From Luminiphilus sp. (GTDB lineage Bacteria > Pseudomonadota > Gammaproteobacteria > Pseudomonadales > Halieaceae): 64,000 nucleotides of DNA. A program made the position numbers and the translations under genes. The stretch covers positions 8,415-72,414 of the forward strand of contig JAOHHD010000004.1 in NCBI GenBank assembly GCA_028117185.1, read 5' to 3'. The notes under the pieces are model-generated. The model was not told where the DNA came from. It made no database searches and was given only the letters and a program-made list of their open reading frames with translations. Of this stretch, positions 9,766-18,824 are shown piece after piece (within the stretch, counting starts at the first letter, position 1; every line of letters begins with the position of its first letter).

Positions 9766-10512
9766 TTAATGGGATCTTTTCGGATGAGCATGCAGGCTGA
9801 CGCCTTTCAAAAACAGACACAAGGCCTCCCAATAGATTGCGATAACAACTTTGATGGTCATCAGCGGATAGGCAGCGATGGCCTTTATCGCTGAGCGCGC
9901 GTTCAATGGCGTTGCTGAGAGCGACAGCTGGGCATCAAAGACCCGCTGGTCGGCGGCAAAGAGCGTAATTTGAATTTGCAGCGCGTCATCCGGCGCATTG
10001 CTATGCCAGCGATAGGTCATATTCATTGGGTTAAAGGGAGATACGTACAGCTCCTTTTCGAACTCTGTGGTGAGCGGTGCGTTGTGATCGGGTACTGGTA
10101 ACACATAACTATGGCGCTCGCCCCAAGGCGTGTTGGTGACCTCGGCAACGAGATACTGAAGGTCCCTATTGTGTTCGCAGTAGCAGTAATACACCGCGAT
10201 TGGATTGTTTTGGTAACCGAAATAGCGCCAGTTAGCGAGCAGGTAAATGGGACCCGCGTGTCGTTCTCCTGTCTCCTCAAAAATACGATCTCTAACGGCG
10301 TCGACTAAGGGTATCTCTGCCGCACCGAGAAAGTCACTTCTGACAAAACGAGCCGGTGCCCAACGTTTGGTGGACCACAATGGTAACGTTTGAGTGAGCT
10401 CGGTCAGCGAACTCAGCTCCACAAATGGCATAAAGACGCGGTAAGAGAAGGCGTGCTTTTTTGGTGTGTGACGAGCGTGGCGGAGCGTACCCTCATACAA
10501 TGTCGCTTTCAC
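9766..10512 (-). CDS. DUF1365 family protein
   Basis: This 248-residue protein starts with the DUF1365 signature LRHARHTPKKHAFSYRVFMP. It carries the NPIAVYYCY and NPMNMTYRW blocks also seen in the family. The GTG at 10512 is taken as start because it overlaps the stop of the upstream oxidoreductase gene by four bases (GTGA) and the family begins here. Its biochemical role is not known. DUF1365 genes occur beside FAD amine oxidase-like and Cfa-like genes in ECF-sigma/ChrR regulons, so a part in modifying membrane fatty acids is likely by association. Confidence 0.88.
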   Translation of the reverse strand: MKATLYEGTLRHARHTPKKHAFSYRVFMPFVELSSLTELTQTLPLWSTKRWAPARFVRSDFLGAAEIPLVDAVRDRIFEETGERHAGPIYLLANWRYFGYQNNPIAVYYCYCEHNRDLQYLVAEVTNTPWGERHSYVLPVPDHNAPLTTEFEKELYVSPFNPMNMTYRWHSNAPDDALQIQITLFAADQRVFDAQLSLSATPLNARSAIKAIAAYPLMTIKVVIAIYWEALCLFLKGVSLHAHPKRSH

Positions 10513-11774
10513 GCCGCCATCTGGCGGGCTGAGCACAGATTTTCTGCTACGCGGAGCCCGCTGGTGAGGCCGTCCTCGTGAAAACCGTTTTGCCAGTAAG
10601 CGCCGCAAAACCATGTTCCATTGTGTCCATTGATATCAGCCCAGCGTTGCTGCGCTTGCATGCCCGCTACCGTGAATTGAGGATGCGCATAATTGAATCG
10701 CCCTAGGATCCGATGCGGATTAATCGAGGCGGTATCGTTCAAGGTTACACAAAAGGTTTCTGGTGCATCAAGACCCTGCAAAATATTCATATTGTAGGTC
10801 ACCGTGGCGCGCCCATTTCCCGGTTTTAACCGATAGTTCCAGCTAGACCAGGCCCGTTGAGTTCTAGGCAGCAGGCGCGTATCGGTGTGTAAAATGACTT
10901 CATTATCTTGATAAGGCATGGCACCCAAAACGGCCCTTTCATGGTCAGTGGGATCGCCCAGCATTTTCAGTGCTTCGTCTGAATGTGTGGCAATGACCAC
11001 CTCGTCAAATTCCCGCGTCAAGCCGTTGGTAAACTGCACAACAACGGGCTTGCCTGGCGGCCGCATGATGCGCGAGACAGGCATCCGCGTGCGGATTGAG
11101 TCGGCGACGCGCTGCGTCAGCGGTGCGAGATACTCGCGGCTGCCGCCCTCTACAACCCGCCATTGTGGGCGGTCTTTTAACGACAGCAAGCCATGGTTGC
11201 GGAAAAAACGAACAAAAAATTCCAGCGGGAAATCTTGTGCATCCTCAAAGTCGGCAGACCAGATGGCCGACGTCATGGCTAATAAATACTGGCGGCAGAA
11301 ATGATCACTGAAGCCATTATTGGAGAGGTAGTCACCCACCGTCTGATGCGGCGGTAAGCGGCCAGCGTCGAGATCGCTCACCGCTAGCTTATTGAAGCGA
11401 AGAATCTCTCGAATCATGCCGAGGAAGCTGGGGGACAGTAAGTTACCTCGCTGAGCAAACAGGGTATTGAGGTTGTTGCCCGCGTATTCCAGCCCCGTCG
11501 CTTCATCACAGACCGAGAAACCCATCGACGTTTCATGCGTTGTTACCCCTAATTCGTCAAAAAGCCTGACTAAATTAGGGTAATTCCGGTCGTTATAGAC
11601 GATGAAGCCGGTATCAATCGCGAAACGTCGAGCGCCCAGATGCACGTCATAGGTAGCCGTATGTCCACCAATCCGGTCTCGGGCTTCAAAAATATGGACG
11701 CGATGGCCGTTCTTGGCCAGCTGATAAGCGCATCCCAGCCCGGAGATGCCCGCTCCAATGACTGCAATATTCAC
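10509..11774 (-). CDS. FAD-dependent amine oxidase-like oxidoreductase
   Basis: The protein has about 421 residues and begins with a Rossmann FAD motif, VIGAGISGLGCAYQLAK, then the GG-doublet region DRIGGHT. This places it in the NAD(P)/FAD amine-oxidase superfamily that includes lipid desaturases and oxidases. The GTG at 11774 (GGAG eleven bases upstream) and an ATG at 11795 are both possible starts. A more distal GTG at 11831 is unlikely because it falls between the -35 and -10 elements of the predicted ECF promoter. It is the first gene of the five-gene operon. The same gene set in Rhodobacter responds to singlet oxygen. Confidence 0.85.
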   Translation of the reverse strand: MNIAVIGAGISGLGCAYQLAKNGHRVHIFEARDRIGGHTATYDVHLGARRFAIDTGFIVYNDRNYPNLVRLFDELGVTTHETSMGFSVCDEATGLEYAGNNLNTLFAQRGNLLSPSFLGMIREILRFNKLAVSDLDAGRLPPHQTVGDYLSNNGFSDHFCRQYLLAMTSAIWSADFEDAQDFPLEFFVRFFRNHGLLSLKDRPQWRVVEGGSREYLAPLTQRVADSIRTRMPVSRIMRPPGKPVVVQFTNGLTREFDEVVIATHSDEALKMLGDPTDHERAVLGAMPYQDNEVILHTDTRLLPRTQRAWSSWNYRLKPGNGRATVTYNMNILQGLDAPETFCVTLNDTASINPHRILGRFNYAHPQFTVAGMQAQQRWADINGHNGTWFCGAYWQNGFHEDGLTSGLRVAENLCSARQMAA

Positions 11775-11817
11775 TGCTGACAAAACTCCGGTCATCAGGA
11801 TAAGAAGAAGGTGACAG

Positions 11818-11847
11818 TAATTACGGGGCACCTAGAAAGCCGGATCA
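11818..11847 (-). promoter_or_regulatory. Predicted ECF (RpoE/ChrR-type) promoter of the lipid operon
   Basis: On the minus strand TGATCC (11847-11842) is followed by exactly 18 bases and then TAATTA (11823-11818). Promoters of RpoE in the Rhodobacter RpoE-ChrR system have a TGATCC -35 element and a TAAG-like -10 element at that spacing. The site is divergent from the sigma gene. It would start transcription about 30 bases before the oxidoreductase start codon. Confidence 0.65.
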
Positions 11848-11952
11848 GCGCCAGCGTCAATGAGTTCGGTGACAAAATCTTCTCGCCAATACGGTGTCAA
11901 GGCGGTGCACCTATGTGTATGCTATCCCATCAGAGTAATAGTTGACTGCTTT

Positions 11953-12573
11953 ATGGTGGACAAGACAAACCAAAGCGCTGCGCCCGCAGCACATAGCGGT
12001 GGCAAGTGGAACGTGCCGACCGGGCGAAGGACTGATGAGTGGAGTCAGGCGCTCGTCTCCGTAGGTGAGAGCCAGGACCGGGCCGCGTTTACGCGATTTT
12101 TTAGGCATTTTGCCCCGCTCATAAAGGCTTTTGCGTTGTCGGGCTCTAGCTTGTCTGCGACACACGCTGACGAACTGGTGCAAGAAGTCATGCTGAAGGT
12201 GTGGCAGAAGGCAGGCGGATTCAATCCAGAGAAAGCCGCCGCTTCGACATGGGTATACACCATTGCGCGGAACTGCCGCACCGATATGTTCCGCCGTCTG
12301 CAAAAATTTGACACGCCGCTCGCCTCTGACGATTTTGAACTCGAGAGTGAGGAAGAAGAATCCTTTATTGTCTTGCATACGCGCCGTGGCTCAGAGCGAG
12401 TGCGTGAACTGATGGGTGAATTACCCCCGGATCAGGCGCAGATTCTGGCTAAAGTGTATATGGAAGGAAAGTCGCATTCTGAGGCGGCTGCGGAGCTCGA
12501 TTTGCCCTTGGGCACGGTCAAGTCACGCGTTCGGCTGGCAATACAGAAGCTACAAGCCCTGATGGAGGCGTGA
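11953..12573 (+). CDS. ECF RNA polymerase sigma factor, RpoE/ChrR type
   Basis: This protein of about 206 residues has sigma region 2 (ELVQEVMLKVWQKA and the ASTWVYTIARN block) and region 4 (GKSHSEAAAELDLPLGTVKS), with no region 1 or 3. That is the layout of an ECF sigma factor. The next gene encodes a ChrR-type zinc anti-sigma factor, so this is the partner that is released under singlet oxygen or similar stress. The ATG at 11953 gives the usual family length. The frame is open further upstream to 11860, but that extension has no family similarity I recognise. The probable target operon lies divergently upstream. Confidence 0.9.
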   Translation: MVDKTNQSAAPAAHSGGKWNVPTGRRTDEWSQALVSVGESQDRAAFTRFFRHFAPLIKAFALSGSSLSATHADELVQEVMLKVWQKAGGFNPEKAAASTWVYTIARNCRTDMFRRLQKFDTPLASDDFELESEEEESFIVLHTRRGSERVRELMGELPPDQAQILAKVYMEGKSHSEAAAELDLPLGTVKSRVRLAIQKLQALMEA

Positions 12574-12686
12574 AGCAGGCTTTAGCGGGCTAAAATGTCA
12601 CAGGTTTATTAGCGTTCAGGCGTGAACCAGTTACCCAGGGCTTTCGTAAAGTGCAAGTACAAGATAATAGTTTAGGTTATGTGAGC

Positions 12687-13340
12687 ATGTTGAAACATCA
12701 TCCACCTGCAGAATTTATGACAGAGTACGCCGCCGGCGTGCTCCCCGTAGCGCAGTCCGCCTGCGTGGCAGCGCATTTGAGCTACTGCCAACGTTGCCGG
12801 CACATTGTCGAGCGATTGGAGGATATTGGGGGGGCTCATTTTGAGCAGTTAGACCCTCAGCCCGTTGGCGATTCAATTTTGGATCGTGTGCTGGCCCGCC
12901 TAGATGATCCTGAGCCGCTACGATATGCCCGAAGCGAGGCGTCCGATACCCGGCTCCCCGGCCTCCTGAATCGCCTTATCAATGGCGATTATGCCGATCT
13001 GGCTTGGAAGCGGGTGACGCAATCATTGAGCATTAGTTACTTGAAGACGGGCGATCTTGAGCACGAATTCGCGCTGTATCGTATTTCGGAGGGCGGAAAG
13101 ATTCCCGAACACACACATGGTGGCAGCGAAATGACACTGGTGTTGAGTGGCGGGTTTGCCGATGAGAGCGGCGAGTACCACCCTGGCGATTTTATCGTTC
13201 GAGAAGGCTGGGATAAGCACACGCCAGTCGCCCTCGAGGGTGAGGAATGTATTTGTTTGGCGGTATTGGATGCGCCGTTGCGCTTTACGCGATTGAGACA
13301 CCGCTGGCTGAACCCATTGTTAAAGCTGAACGCAGGCTGA
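12687..13340 (+). CDS. chrR: ChrR-type zinc-dependent anti-sigma factor with cupin domain
   Basis: This 217-residue protein holds the sigma factor inactive until stress. The N-terminal zinc anti-sigma domain starts MLKHHPPAEF and carries H-x3-C-x2-C in AHLSYCQRC, matching the zinc ligands of Rhodobacter ChrR. The C-terminal cupin keeps the metal-binding pattern H-T-H-x3-E (PEHTHGGSE) and a later histidine in WDKHTP, matching the ligands known in ChrR. All visible ligands are intact, so the sensor looks functional. The ATG at 12687 aligns with the ChrR N terminus; a GTG six bases earlier is possible. It lies 113 bases after the sigma gene. Confidence 0.92.
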   Translation: MLKHHPPAEFMTEYAAGVLPVAQSACVAAHLSYCQRCRHIVERLEDIGGAHFEQLDPQPVGDSILDRVLARLDDPEPLRYARSEASDTRLPGLLNRLINGDYADLAWKRVTQSLSISYLKTGDLEHEFALYRISEGGKIPEHTHGGSEMTLVLSGGFADESGEYHPGDFIVREGWDKHTPVALEGEECICLAVLDAPLRFTRLRHRWLNPLLKLNAG

Positions 13341-13478
13341 TTGGTTTCAGTCACTTGTCTTCAGCGGTGCTGACCAAGGTTGCAGCGCTTGCGTCGTGAA
13401 TACCTTGATAATCAGTCGACTGGATTTCTAATAAAACCGGGACCGTTTTGATCCCCAAAAAATCAGGCGAACTTCACT

Positions 13479-14621
13479 ATGCAATTAGTTATACCCCGTG
13501 AGACCCAGCCGGGTGAGAACCGCGTCTCAGCGACCCCCGAAACGGTTAAAAAATTGGTGCGCTTAGGCGCTGATGTGGTTGTGGAGTCTGGTGCGGGTGT
13601 GGGCGCGGGGTTCAGCGACGCAGATTTTGAGGCCGCAGGTGCCAGTATTGGCTCCGATCGAGCTGCACTGCTTGCCAGCGCAGATATGCTGCTGCGATTG
13701 CGCAAGCCGGAGTTGGCAGAGATCAGTCAGCTAAAGTCGGGCTGCATACACGTGTCTTACCTAGACCCGTTCAATGAGAAAGAGCTGATTAAAGCGTTTG
13801 CCGCCCAAGGCGTCACCGCGGTCAGTATGGAAATGATTCCGCGTTCCACCCGCAGTCAAAAAATGGACGCCCTGAGTTCGCAGGCAAACTTAGCCGGCTA
13901 TGTGGCGGTTACGTTGGCAGCCAATCACATGCCGCGCATCATGCCGATGATGATGACACCAGCCGGCACATTGAAGCCCGCCAAAGTATTCATTATTGGC
14001 GCCGGTGTGGCGGGCTTGCAGGCCATCGCCACTGCAAAACGACTCGGCGCTCGCGTCACGGCATTTGATACGCGTCCTGTTGTGGCTGAGCAGGTCCAGT
14101 CATTGGGCGCCAAGTTTCTCGAAATTGATCTCGGTGACACCGGCCAGACTCAAGATGGCTATGCGAAAGAGCTCACACCTGAGCAGGTCGCTATGCAGCA
14201 GCAGGCTCAAAAGGCCGTTATTGCCGATTCCGATGTGGTAATTACCACTGCGCAGGTTTTTGGGCGAAAGCCACCGGTATTGGTCACTCGGGACATGGTC
14301 GAGGGCATGGCGCCGGGTTCTGTGATTGTTGATATGGCCGCGGAAACCGGCGGCAACGTGGAAGGTTCTGCACCTGACGAAGTAGTGGATCTAAATGGTG
14401 TCACGATCGTGGGGACTGCCAATCTGGCCAATCTCGCACCGCGCGATGCCACACAGATGTATGCCAGCAACATGTTTAATTTAGTCGAAGACACCTGGGA
14501 CACCGAGACCAAGCAGTTCGTTCTTGATCTTGAGAATGACATTCTTCCCGGCTGCGTTATCACTCACGGTGGTGCGGTCGTGCATCCCACGATCAAAGAT
14601 ATTATTGAGGGGGGCAACTGA
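13479..14621 (+). CDS. pntAA: NAD(P) transhydrogenase alpha subunit, part 1
   Basis: This 380-residue protein is the NAD(H)-binding dI domain of proton-translocating transhydrogenase, which uses the proton gradient to reduce NADP+ with NADH. It starts with VIPRETQPGENRVSATPETV and has a dinucleotide motif IIGAGVAGLQAIATA at about residues 173-187. It ends before any membrane segment. As in many bacteria, the alpha subunit is split: dI here and the membrane part in the next gene, one base away. The NADPH it makes would suit oxidative stress beside ChrR, but co-regulation is not shown. Confidence 0.95.
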   Translation: MQLVIPRETQPGENRVSATPETVKKLVRLGADVVVESGAGVGAGFSDADFEAAGASIGSDRAALLASADMLLRLRKPELAEISQLKSGCIHVSYLDPFNEKELIKAFAAQGVTAVSMEMIPRSTRSQKMDALSSQANLAGYVAVTLAANHMPRIMPMMMTPAGTLKPAKVFIIGAGVAGLQAIATAKRLGARVTAFDTRPVVAEQVQSLGAKFLEIDLGDTGQTQDGYAKELTPEQVAMQQQAQKAVIADSDVVITTAQVFGRKPPVLVTRDMVEGMAPGSVIVDMAAETGGNVEGSAPDEVVDLNGVTIVGTANLANLAPRDATQMYASNMFNLVEDTWDTETKQFVLDLENDILPGCVITHGGAVVHPTIKDIIEGGN

Positions 14622-14622
14622 T

Positions 14623-14907
14623 ATGTCCGGTGCAGAGTATTTGTTGTTCATTTTGATGTTGTCGATTTTCCTCGGTTTCGAGTTGATTAATAAGGTGCCA
14701 GCGACTTTGCACACGCCATTGATGTCGGGGGCTAATGCCGTCTCGGGCATCACGGTAGTGGGCGCTATTTCCTTGGCAGGGACGGGCAGTGAAACGATTG
14801 CGATGTGGTTGGGCGTTGGTGCAGTTACCTTGGCCAGCATTAACGTAGTAGGCGGATATTTGGTGACCGACCGCATGCTCGGCTTCTTTAAGAAGAAGGA
14901 GGGCTGA
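14623..14907 (+). CDS. pntAB: NAD(P) transhydrogenase alpha subunit, part 2 (membrane)
   Basis: This 94-residue protein forms the alpha membrane part (dII) of transhydrogenase with about three hydrophobic helices. It contains the family block VPATLHTPLMSGANAVSGI. The ATG at 14623 follows the pntAA stop by one base and gives the standard length. The frame is open upstream inside pntAA, but that extension is a different frame of pntAA and is not expected to be protein. pntB follows after two bases. Confidence 0.94.
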   Translation: MSGAEYLLFILMLSIFLGFELINKVPATLHTPLMSGANAVSGITVVGAISLAGTGSETIAMWLGVGAVTLASINVVGGYLVTDRMLGFFKKKEG

Positions 14908-14909
14908 TC

Positions 14910-16268
14910 ATGACGACTGAATTAATGACTCAATTGGGCTATGTCGTTGCGTCAGGCCTGTTCATTTTTGGCTTGAAGATGCTCGGTTCGCCAGCAACCG
15001 CCCGGCGCGGCAACATGTTCTCTGCTCTCGGCATGCTAGTGGCAATCGTAGCCGCCTTGCTCGATCAAGGGATCGTTGACTTCACTTGGATTGCGGCGGG
15101 TATGTTGGTGGGCGGCGCCATTGGTGCGGTTGCCGCACGGGCCGTTGCCATGACCTCGATGCCGGAGATGGTGGCGTTATTCAACGGCCTCGGTGGTGCT
15201 GCCTCGCTGTTGGTGGGATGGTCAGCGCTGTCGCCTGATTCAAGCACAATTACGCTGGTGACGATTGTCCTGTCGATTTTAATCGGTGGTGTCACGTTAA
15301 CCGGGTCGTTGATCGCCTACGGCAAATTGTCAGAGAAAATTGGCAGTGGCGCGATTACCTTTTCTGGCCAGCAAATTGTTAATTCGCTGGTCGTATTGGG
15401 CATATTGAGCGGGGCGGTCCTGTTCTGCTTGAACCCGACTGACCCCAATTGGCTCTACATGGTGATCGGCTTGGCCTTACTGTTTGGCATCATGGCGGTG
15501 ATCCCCATCGGCGGTGCCGATATGCCGGTCGTGATCTCGTTGCTGAATTCCTACTCAGGACTGGCGGCGTGTGCGGCAGGCTTCGCCATTAACAATAACG
15601 CCCTCATTGTGGCGGGGTCGTTGGTAGGCGCTTCGGGCATTATCTTGACTCAGATCATGTGTAAGGCAATGAATCGCTCGCTGTCCAATGTCTTGTTTTC
15701 TGGTTTTGCCAGCGTTTCGAGCGAGGAAACCGTTGTCGAGGGAGAGATTAAGCCCATCAGCGCGGACGATGCATATTACGTCCTCGAAGCAGCCACCAAC
15801 GTGGCGATTATCCCCGGCTACGGTATGGCGGTAGCGCAAGCGCAACACGTGGTGAAAGAATTGACCGAGCTGTTGGAAAAGAATGGCTGTGAGGTCAACT
15901 TTGGTATCCACCCCGTTGCGGGTCGCATGCCAGGACACATGAACGTGCTGCTCGCTGAGGCAGATGTGCCTTATGACCAATTGCTCGAGATGGACGAGAT
16001 TAACCCTCGGATGGAAACCGTTGATGTCGCCATTGTTATTGGCGCTAACGACGTGGTGAATCCAGCCGCTCGCGAGGTGGAGTCCTCCCCTATTTATGGA
16101 ATGCCAGTGATCAACGTCGCCGACGCACGAACGGTATTTGTGTTGAAGCGATCCATGGCATCGGGATTTGCGGGCATTGAGAACCCACTGTTTTACAAAG
16201 AGAATACGCGCATGCTCTTTGGCGATGCCAAGGAAAGTATTGCGACATTGATTCGAGAGTTCAGTTAA
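14910..16268 (+). CDS. pntB: NAD(P) transhydrogenase beta subunit
   Basis: PntB has 452 residues. The N-terminal half is a membrane dII region of about eight to nine helices, and the C-terminal dIII domain binds NADP(H). dIII shows IIPGYGMAVAQAQHVV and the HPVAGRMPGHMNVLLAEA block, then IVIGANDVVNPAA. It completes the proton-pumping transhydrogenase with pntAA and pntAB and ends the operon, with a clear terminator about 20 bases after the stop. Confidence 0.96.
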   Translation: MTTELMTQLGYVVASGLFIFGLKMLGSPATARRGNMFSALGMLVAIVAALLDQGIVDFTWIAAGMLVGGAIGAVAARAVAMTSMPEMVALFNGLGGAASLLVGWSALSPDSSTITLVTIVLSILIGGVTLTGSLIAYGKLSEKIGSGAITFSGQQIVNSLVVLGILSGAVLFCLNPTDPNWLYMVIGLALLFGIMAVIPIGGADMPVVISLLNSYSGLAACAAGFAINNNALIVAGSLVGASGIILTQIMCKAMNRSLSNVLFSGFASVSSEETVVEGEIKPISADDAYYVLEAATNVAIIPGYGMAVAQAQHVVKELTELLEKNGCEVNFGIHPVAGRMPGHMNVLLAEADVPYDQLLEMDEINPRMETVDVAIVIGANDVVNPAAREVESSPIYGMPVINVADARTVFVLKRSMASGFAGIENPLFYKENTRMLFGDAKESIATLIREFS

Positions 16269-16611
16269 TCGCAGTTCAATGCCGAAGACCCCGCTATACG
16301 CGGGGTTTTTTTTGCCTTCAATGGTGCTAAATCGGGGTCGAATCGCTGTGGCCAGCTTGGTTAGTTGAGCCTGACAGGTCATCACCGGTCAGCAATGTTC
16401 CGCTCTCCTTGAGTAGCAGTGATAGCGCCGGGCTAGCGTCACGAATAGCGGCGTGGCGCAGAGGAGGCTGTCACAGAAGAGGGTGCCGCAGAGGGGGGCG
16501 AGTAACGCACTCAGTTGGGTCGGCCGTTCAACAGCGCCATCTAAAGGGCCGTTAGGGGTGGCGCTACTGTCATTGGGCAATCGGCGCTTTTGGCTGATGC
16601 GGGCGGTGTAT
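16269..16611. other. Intergenic region after pntB without a clear gene
   Basis: Apart from the pntB terminator at its left end I see no supported gene here. A TTG-started 63-codon minus-strand frame (16580-16389) is rich in Cys and Arg and resembles no family I know. Confidence 0.4.
16288..16313 (+). terminator. Rho-independent terminator of pntAA-AB-B
   Basis: ACCCCGC and GCGGGGT form a perfect seven-base stem around a five-base TATAC loop, followed by eight T residues. It lies 19 bases after the pntB stop. Confidence 0.92.
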
Positions 16612-18513
16612 TCAGGATGTACTGGTCGTTACGCCGGCTTCTGTTCCTGACTGAAATTGTCGATTCGCCAACCGCTGATATAAATCACAGCGCGTTAAGA
16701 GGTCTTCGTGACGACCACTGTCGACGACTTGCCCTTCGTTCATAACCACGATTTTATCGGCGTTCATTACAGTCGAGAGTCGGTGAGCAATGATGATAGT
16801 GGTCCGTTCCTGCATGATCTCTGTGAGTGCCTGCTGCACATGCCACTCGCTCTCCGTATCGAGCGCACTGGTGGCTTCGTCGAGTAACAGCAACTCGGGA
16901 TTGACCAGAATAGCTCTCGCCAGCGCCAATCGTTGCCGCTGGCCGCCTGAGAGCCTGACGCCTTGTGCGCCGAGATCGCTTCGGTAACCGTCGGGCAGTG
17001 CCGCGATAAAGTCGTGGGCGTGCGCCATTTTTGCAGCGGTTTCGACAGACGCCTGTGTTGGGCTGTCGACACCATAGGCGATGTTATAAAAAATATCGCC
17101 GGAGAAGAGTGCAGGCTGCTGAGGTACTAGGGCGATTTTTTGACGCCAAGCAGCCAGCGAGAGTGCTCGCAAATCTGTACCGCCAAACTCGATAGCGCCT
17201 CTAGCGGGATCATAAAAACGGAGGACGAGTTCAAAGACTGTCGACTTACCGGCACCCGAGGGTCCCACTAATGCGACCGACTCACCGGGATGTATCGTTA
17301 AATTGAACCCATTGAGGGCCGGCACGTCCGGTCGGCTTGGATAGAAAAACTGCACAGCGTCAAAGTGCAAGCGTTGTCCACTTGCAACCGGGTTGCTGCC
17401 TACATCAGGAATCGTACTGCTCTCTTGCAACAGCTCCATCAGGCGCTCTGCGGCACCCGCGGCACGTTGCAGATCACCCCAGACTTCAGCCAGCGTGGCG
17501 AAAGCGGTACCCACCATGACGGCATAAAATACGAAAGCACCGAGTTCACCGCCGGTCATCCGACCCTCGATGACATCGATGCCGCCGGACCACATCATGC
17601 TGATCATGCCCCCCATCAACAAAAAGATGGCAAACCCGGTCAGCAAGGCTCGCTGCCATACACGTGATCGCGCAATGACAAAGGCGCGCTCTACATCATG
17701 CGCGAAACCCGTCTTCTCTGCGATTTCGCGATTGAAGCTTTGAACCACTTTAATGCTTTGAAAAATTTCGCCGGCGTGACTACCTACTTCGGCAATCGAC
17801 TGCTGACTTTTATTGGAGAGTTTGCGCACTCGTCTGCCGAAGATCAGGATTGGAATCAGTGTGACGGGCACCGCGACTAAAATCACCAAGCTGAGTTGCA
17901 GGTTGGTAATTACCATTAAGATCAGAGCGCCGGTTAACGTCAGCGCATTGCGCGCCGCAAGACTCACAGACGAGCCAATCAACGTTTGCAAGAGCGTCGT
18001 ATCTGTCGTCAGCCGCGACATGATTTCGCCCGAGTGATTTGTTTCGAAGTAACTTGGCTGCAGATGAACGAGATTATTGAAGACGGCACTTCGTAGATCG
18101 GCGCTCACACGTTCACCCAGCCAAGACACCAGATAAAATCGTGTCATGGAGCCAATTGCCATTGCGACTCCAATAATCAGAATAAAGGAGACGGCTTTAT
18201 ATAACCCGCTTGCGTCAGCGCCCGAGAAACCCTCATCGATCAGTATTCTGACACCGTATCCCAATGTTAGTTGGGCGCTGGCAGTGAAAATGAGCGCTGT
18301 GCCGGCGGCTATCAGCCGACCCTTATGGGGCCACAAAAAGGCCAGTAATTGCCGTAGCGGTGCCAGAGACTTCGCGCGGGTAGATGTGTCGTCACGGTCG
18401 GTTTCTTGCTTGGTGGGTGCGGTCGGCACTGTATGGTCAGTCACATTAATCGCTTCGGGTTGGCTTGAGTGGAGTTTCTTTTCTATCCGCAGGTAGTCTA
18501 CGCGGACCCGCAC
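16612..18513 (-). CDS. ABC exporter (fused permease and ATPase), MsbA-like family
   Basis: This protein of about 633 residues is a half-transporter that should work as a homodimer in the inner membrane. Six transmembrane helices occupy about residues 55-350. The nucleotide-binding domain has Walker A GPSGAGKST, signature LSGGQRQRLALARA, Walker B LLLLDEATSALD and a switch histidine in IIAHRLST. The GTG at 18513 has no ribosome binding site; a GTG at 18444 would remove a poorly conserved 23-residue extension. The cargo may be lipid or drug, but it cannot be read from the sequence. Confidence 0.9.
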   Translation of the reverse strand: MRVRVDYLRIEKKLHSSQPEAINVTDHTVPTAPTKQETDRDDTSTRAKSLAPLRQLLAFLWPHKGRLIAAGTALIFTASAQLTLGYGVRILIDEGFSGADASGLYKAVSFILIIGVAMAIGSMTRFYLVSWLGERVSADLRSAVFNNLVHLQPSYFETNHSGEIMSRLTTDTTLLQTLIGSSVSLAARNALTLTGALILMVITNLQLSLVILVAVPVTLIPILIFGRRVRKLSNKSQQSIAEVGSHAGEIFQSIKVVQSFNREIAEKTGFAHDVERAFVIARSRVWQRALLTGFAIFLLMGGMISMMWSGGIDVIEGRMTGGELGAFVFYAVMVGTAFATLAEVWGDLQRAAGAAERLMELLQESSTIPDVGSNPVASGQRLHFDAVQFFYPSRPDVPALNGFNLTIHPGESVALVGPSGAGKSTVFELVLRFYDPARGAIEFGGTDLRALSLAAWRQKIALVPQQPALFSGDIFYNIAYGVDSPTQASVETAAKMAHAHDFIAALPDGYRSDLGAQGVRLSGGQRQRLALARAILVNPELLLLDEATSALDTESEWHVQQALTEIMQERTTIIIAHRLSTVMNADKIVVMNEGQVVDSGRHEDLLTRCDLYQRLANRQFQSGTEAGVTTSTS

Positions 18514-18824
18514 TAAAAAGATCGTTCAGTGTCGATACCGGTTGGTATTGCCTTTGATGTGGCCGTCCTAGGTATCGCGAACCGAGATTGCAGTATTATC
18601 GGTATGACTAAAAGTGACCGACAAATCGGTCTCAATCGGTTTCTCACTGATCACCTCTGCACGCTGCCACTGGCGTATGCGTGGTGTGATGATGGTCACC
18701 TGTATGGGAATGTCAGCCAGAAATGACGTCTGTTTGCGTGGCAGCGGTCGATCTGACAAGGCGAATCGCGATGAGTTGCTTTGACTGATTTTGCCGAGTT
18801 AGCCTCGTCGATTGGACCGCATAG
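18514..18824. other. Intergenic region without a clear gene
   Basis: This 311-base stretch separates the ABC exporter from the MscS-like gene. Overlapping short frames exist on both strands (about 63-65 codons), but they lack ribosome binding sites and family similarity. I see no repeat or strong terminator. Confidence 0.4.

Noticed and set aside
11775..11831. A longer start for the amine oxidase-like protein at GTG 11831.
   Set aside because: It lies between the predicted -35 and -10 elements and adds residues with no family similarity.
16389..16580. A 63-codon minus-strand frame after pntB.
   Set aside because: It has a TTG start, no ribosome binding site and a skewed Cys/Arg composition.
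18529..18759. Overlapping short frames on both strands before the MscS-like gene.
   Set aside because: No ribosome binding site, no similarity, and mutually exclusive with each other.
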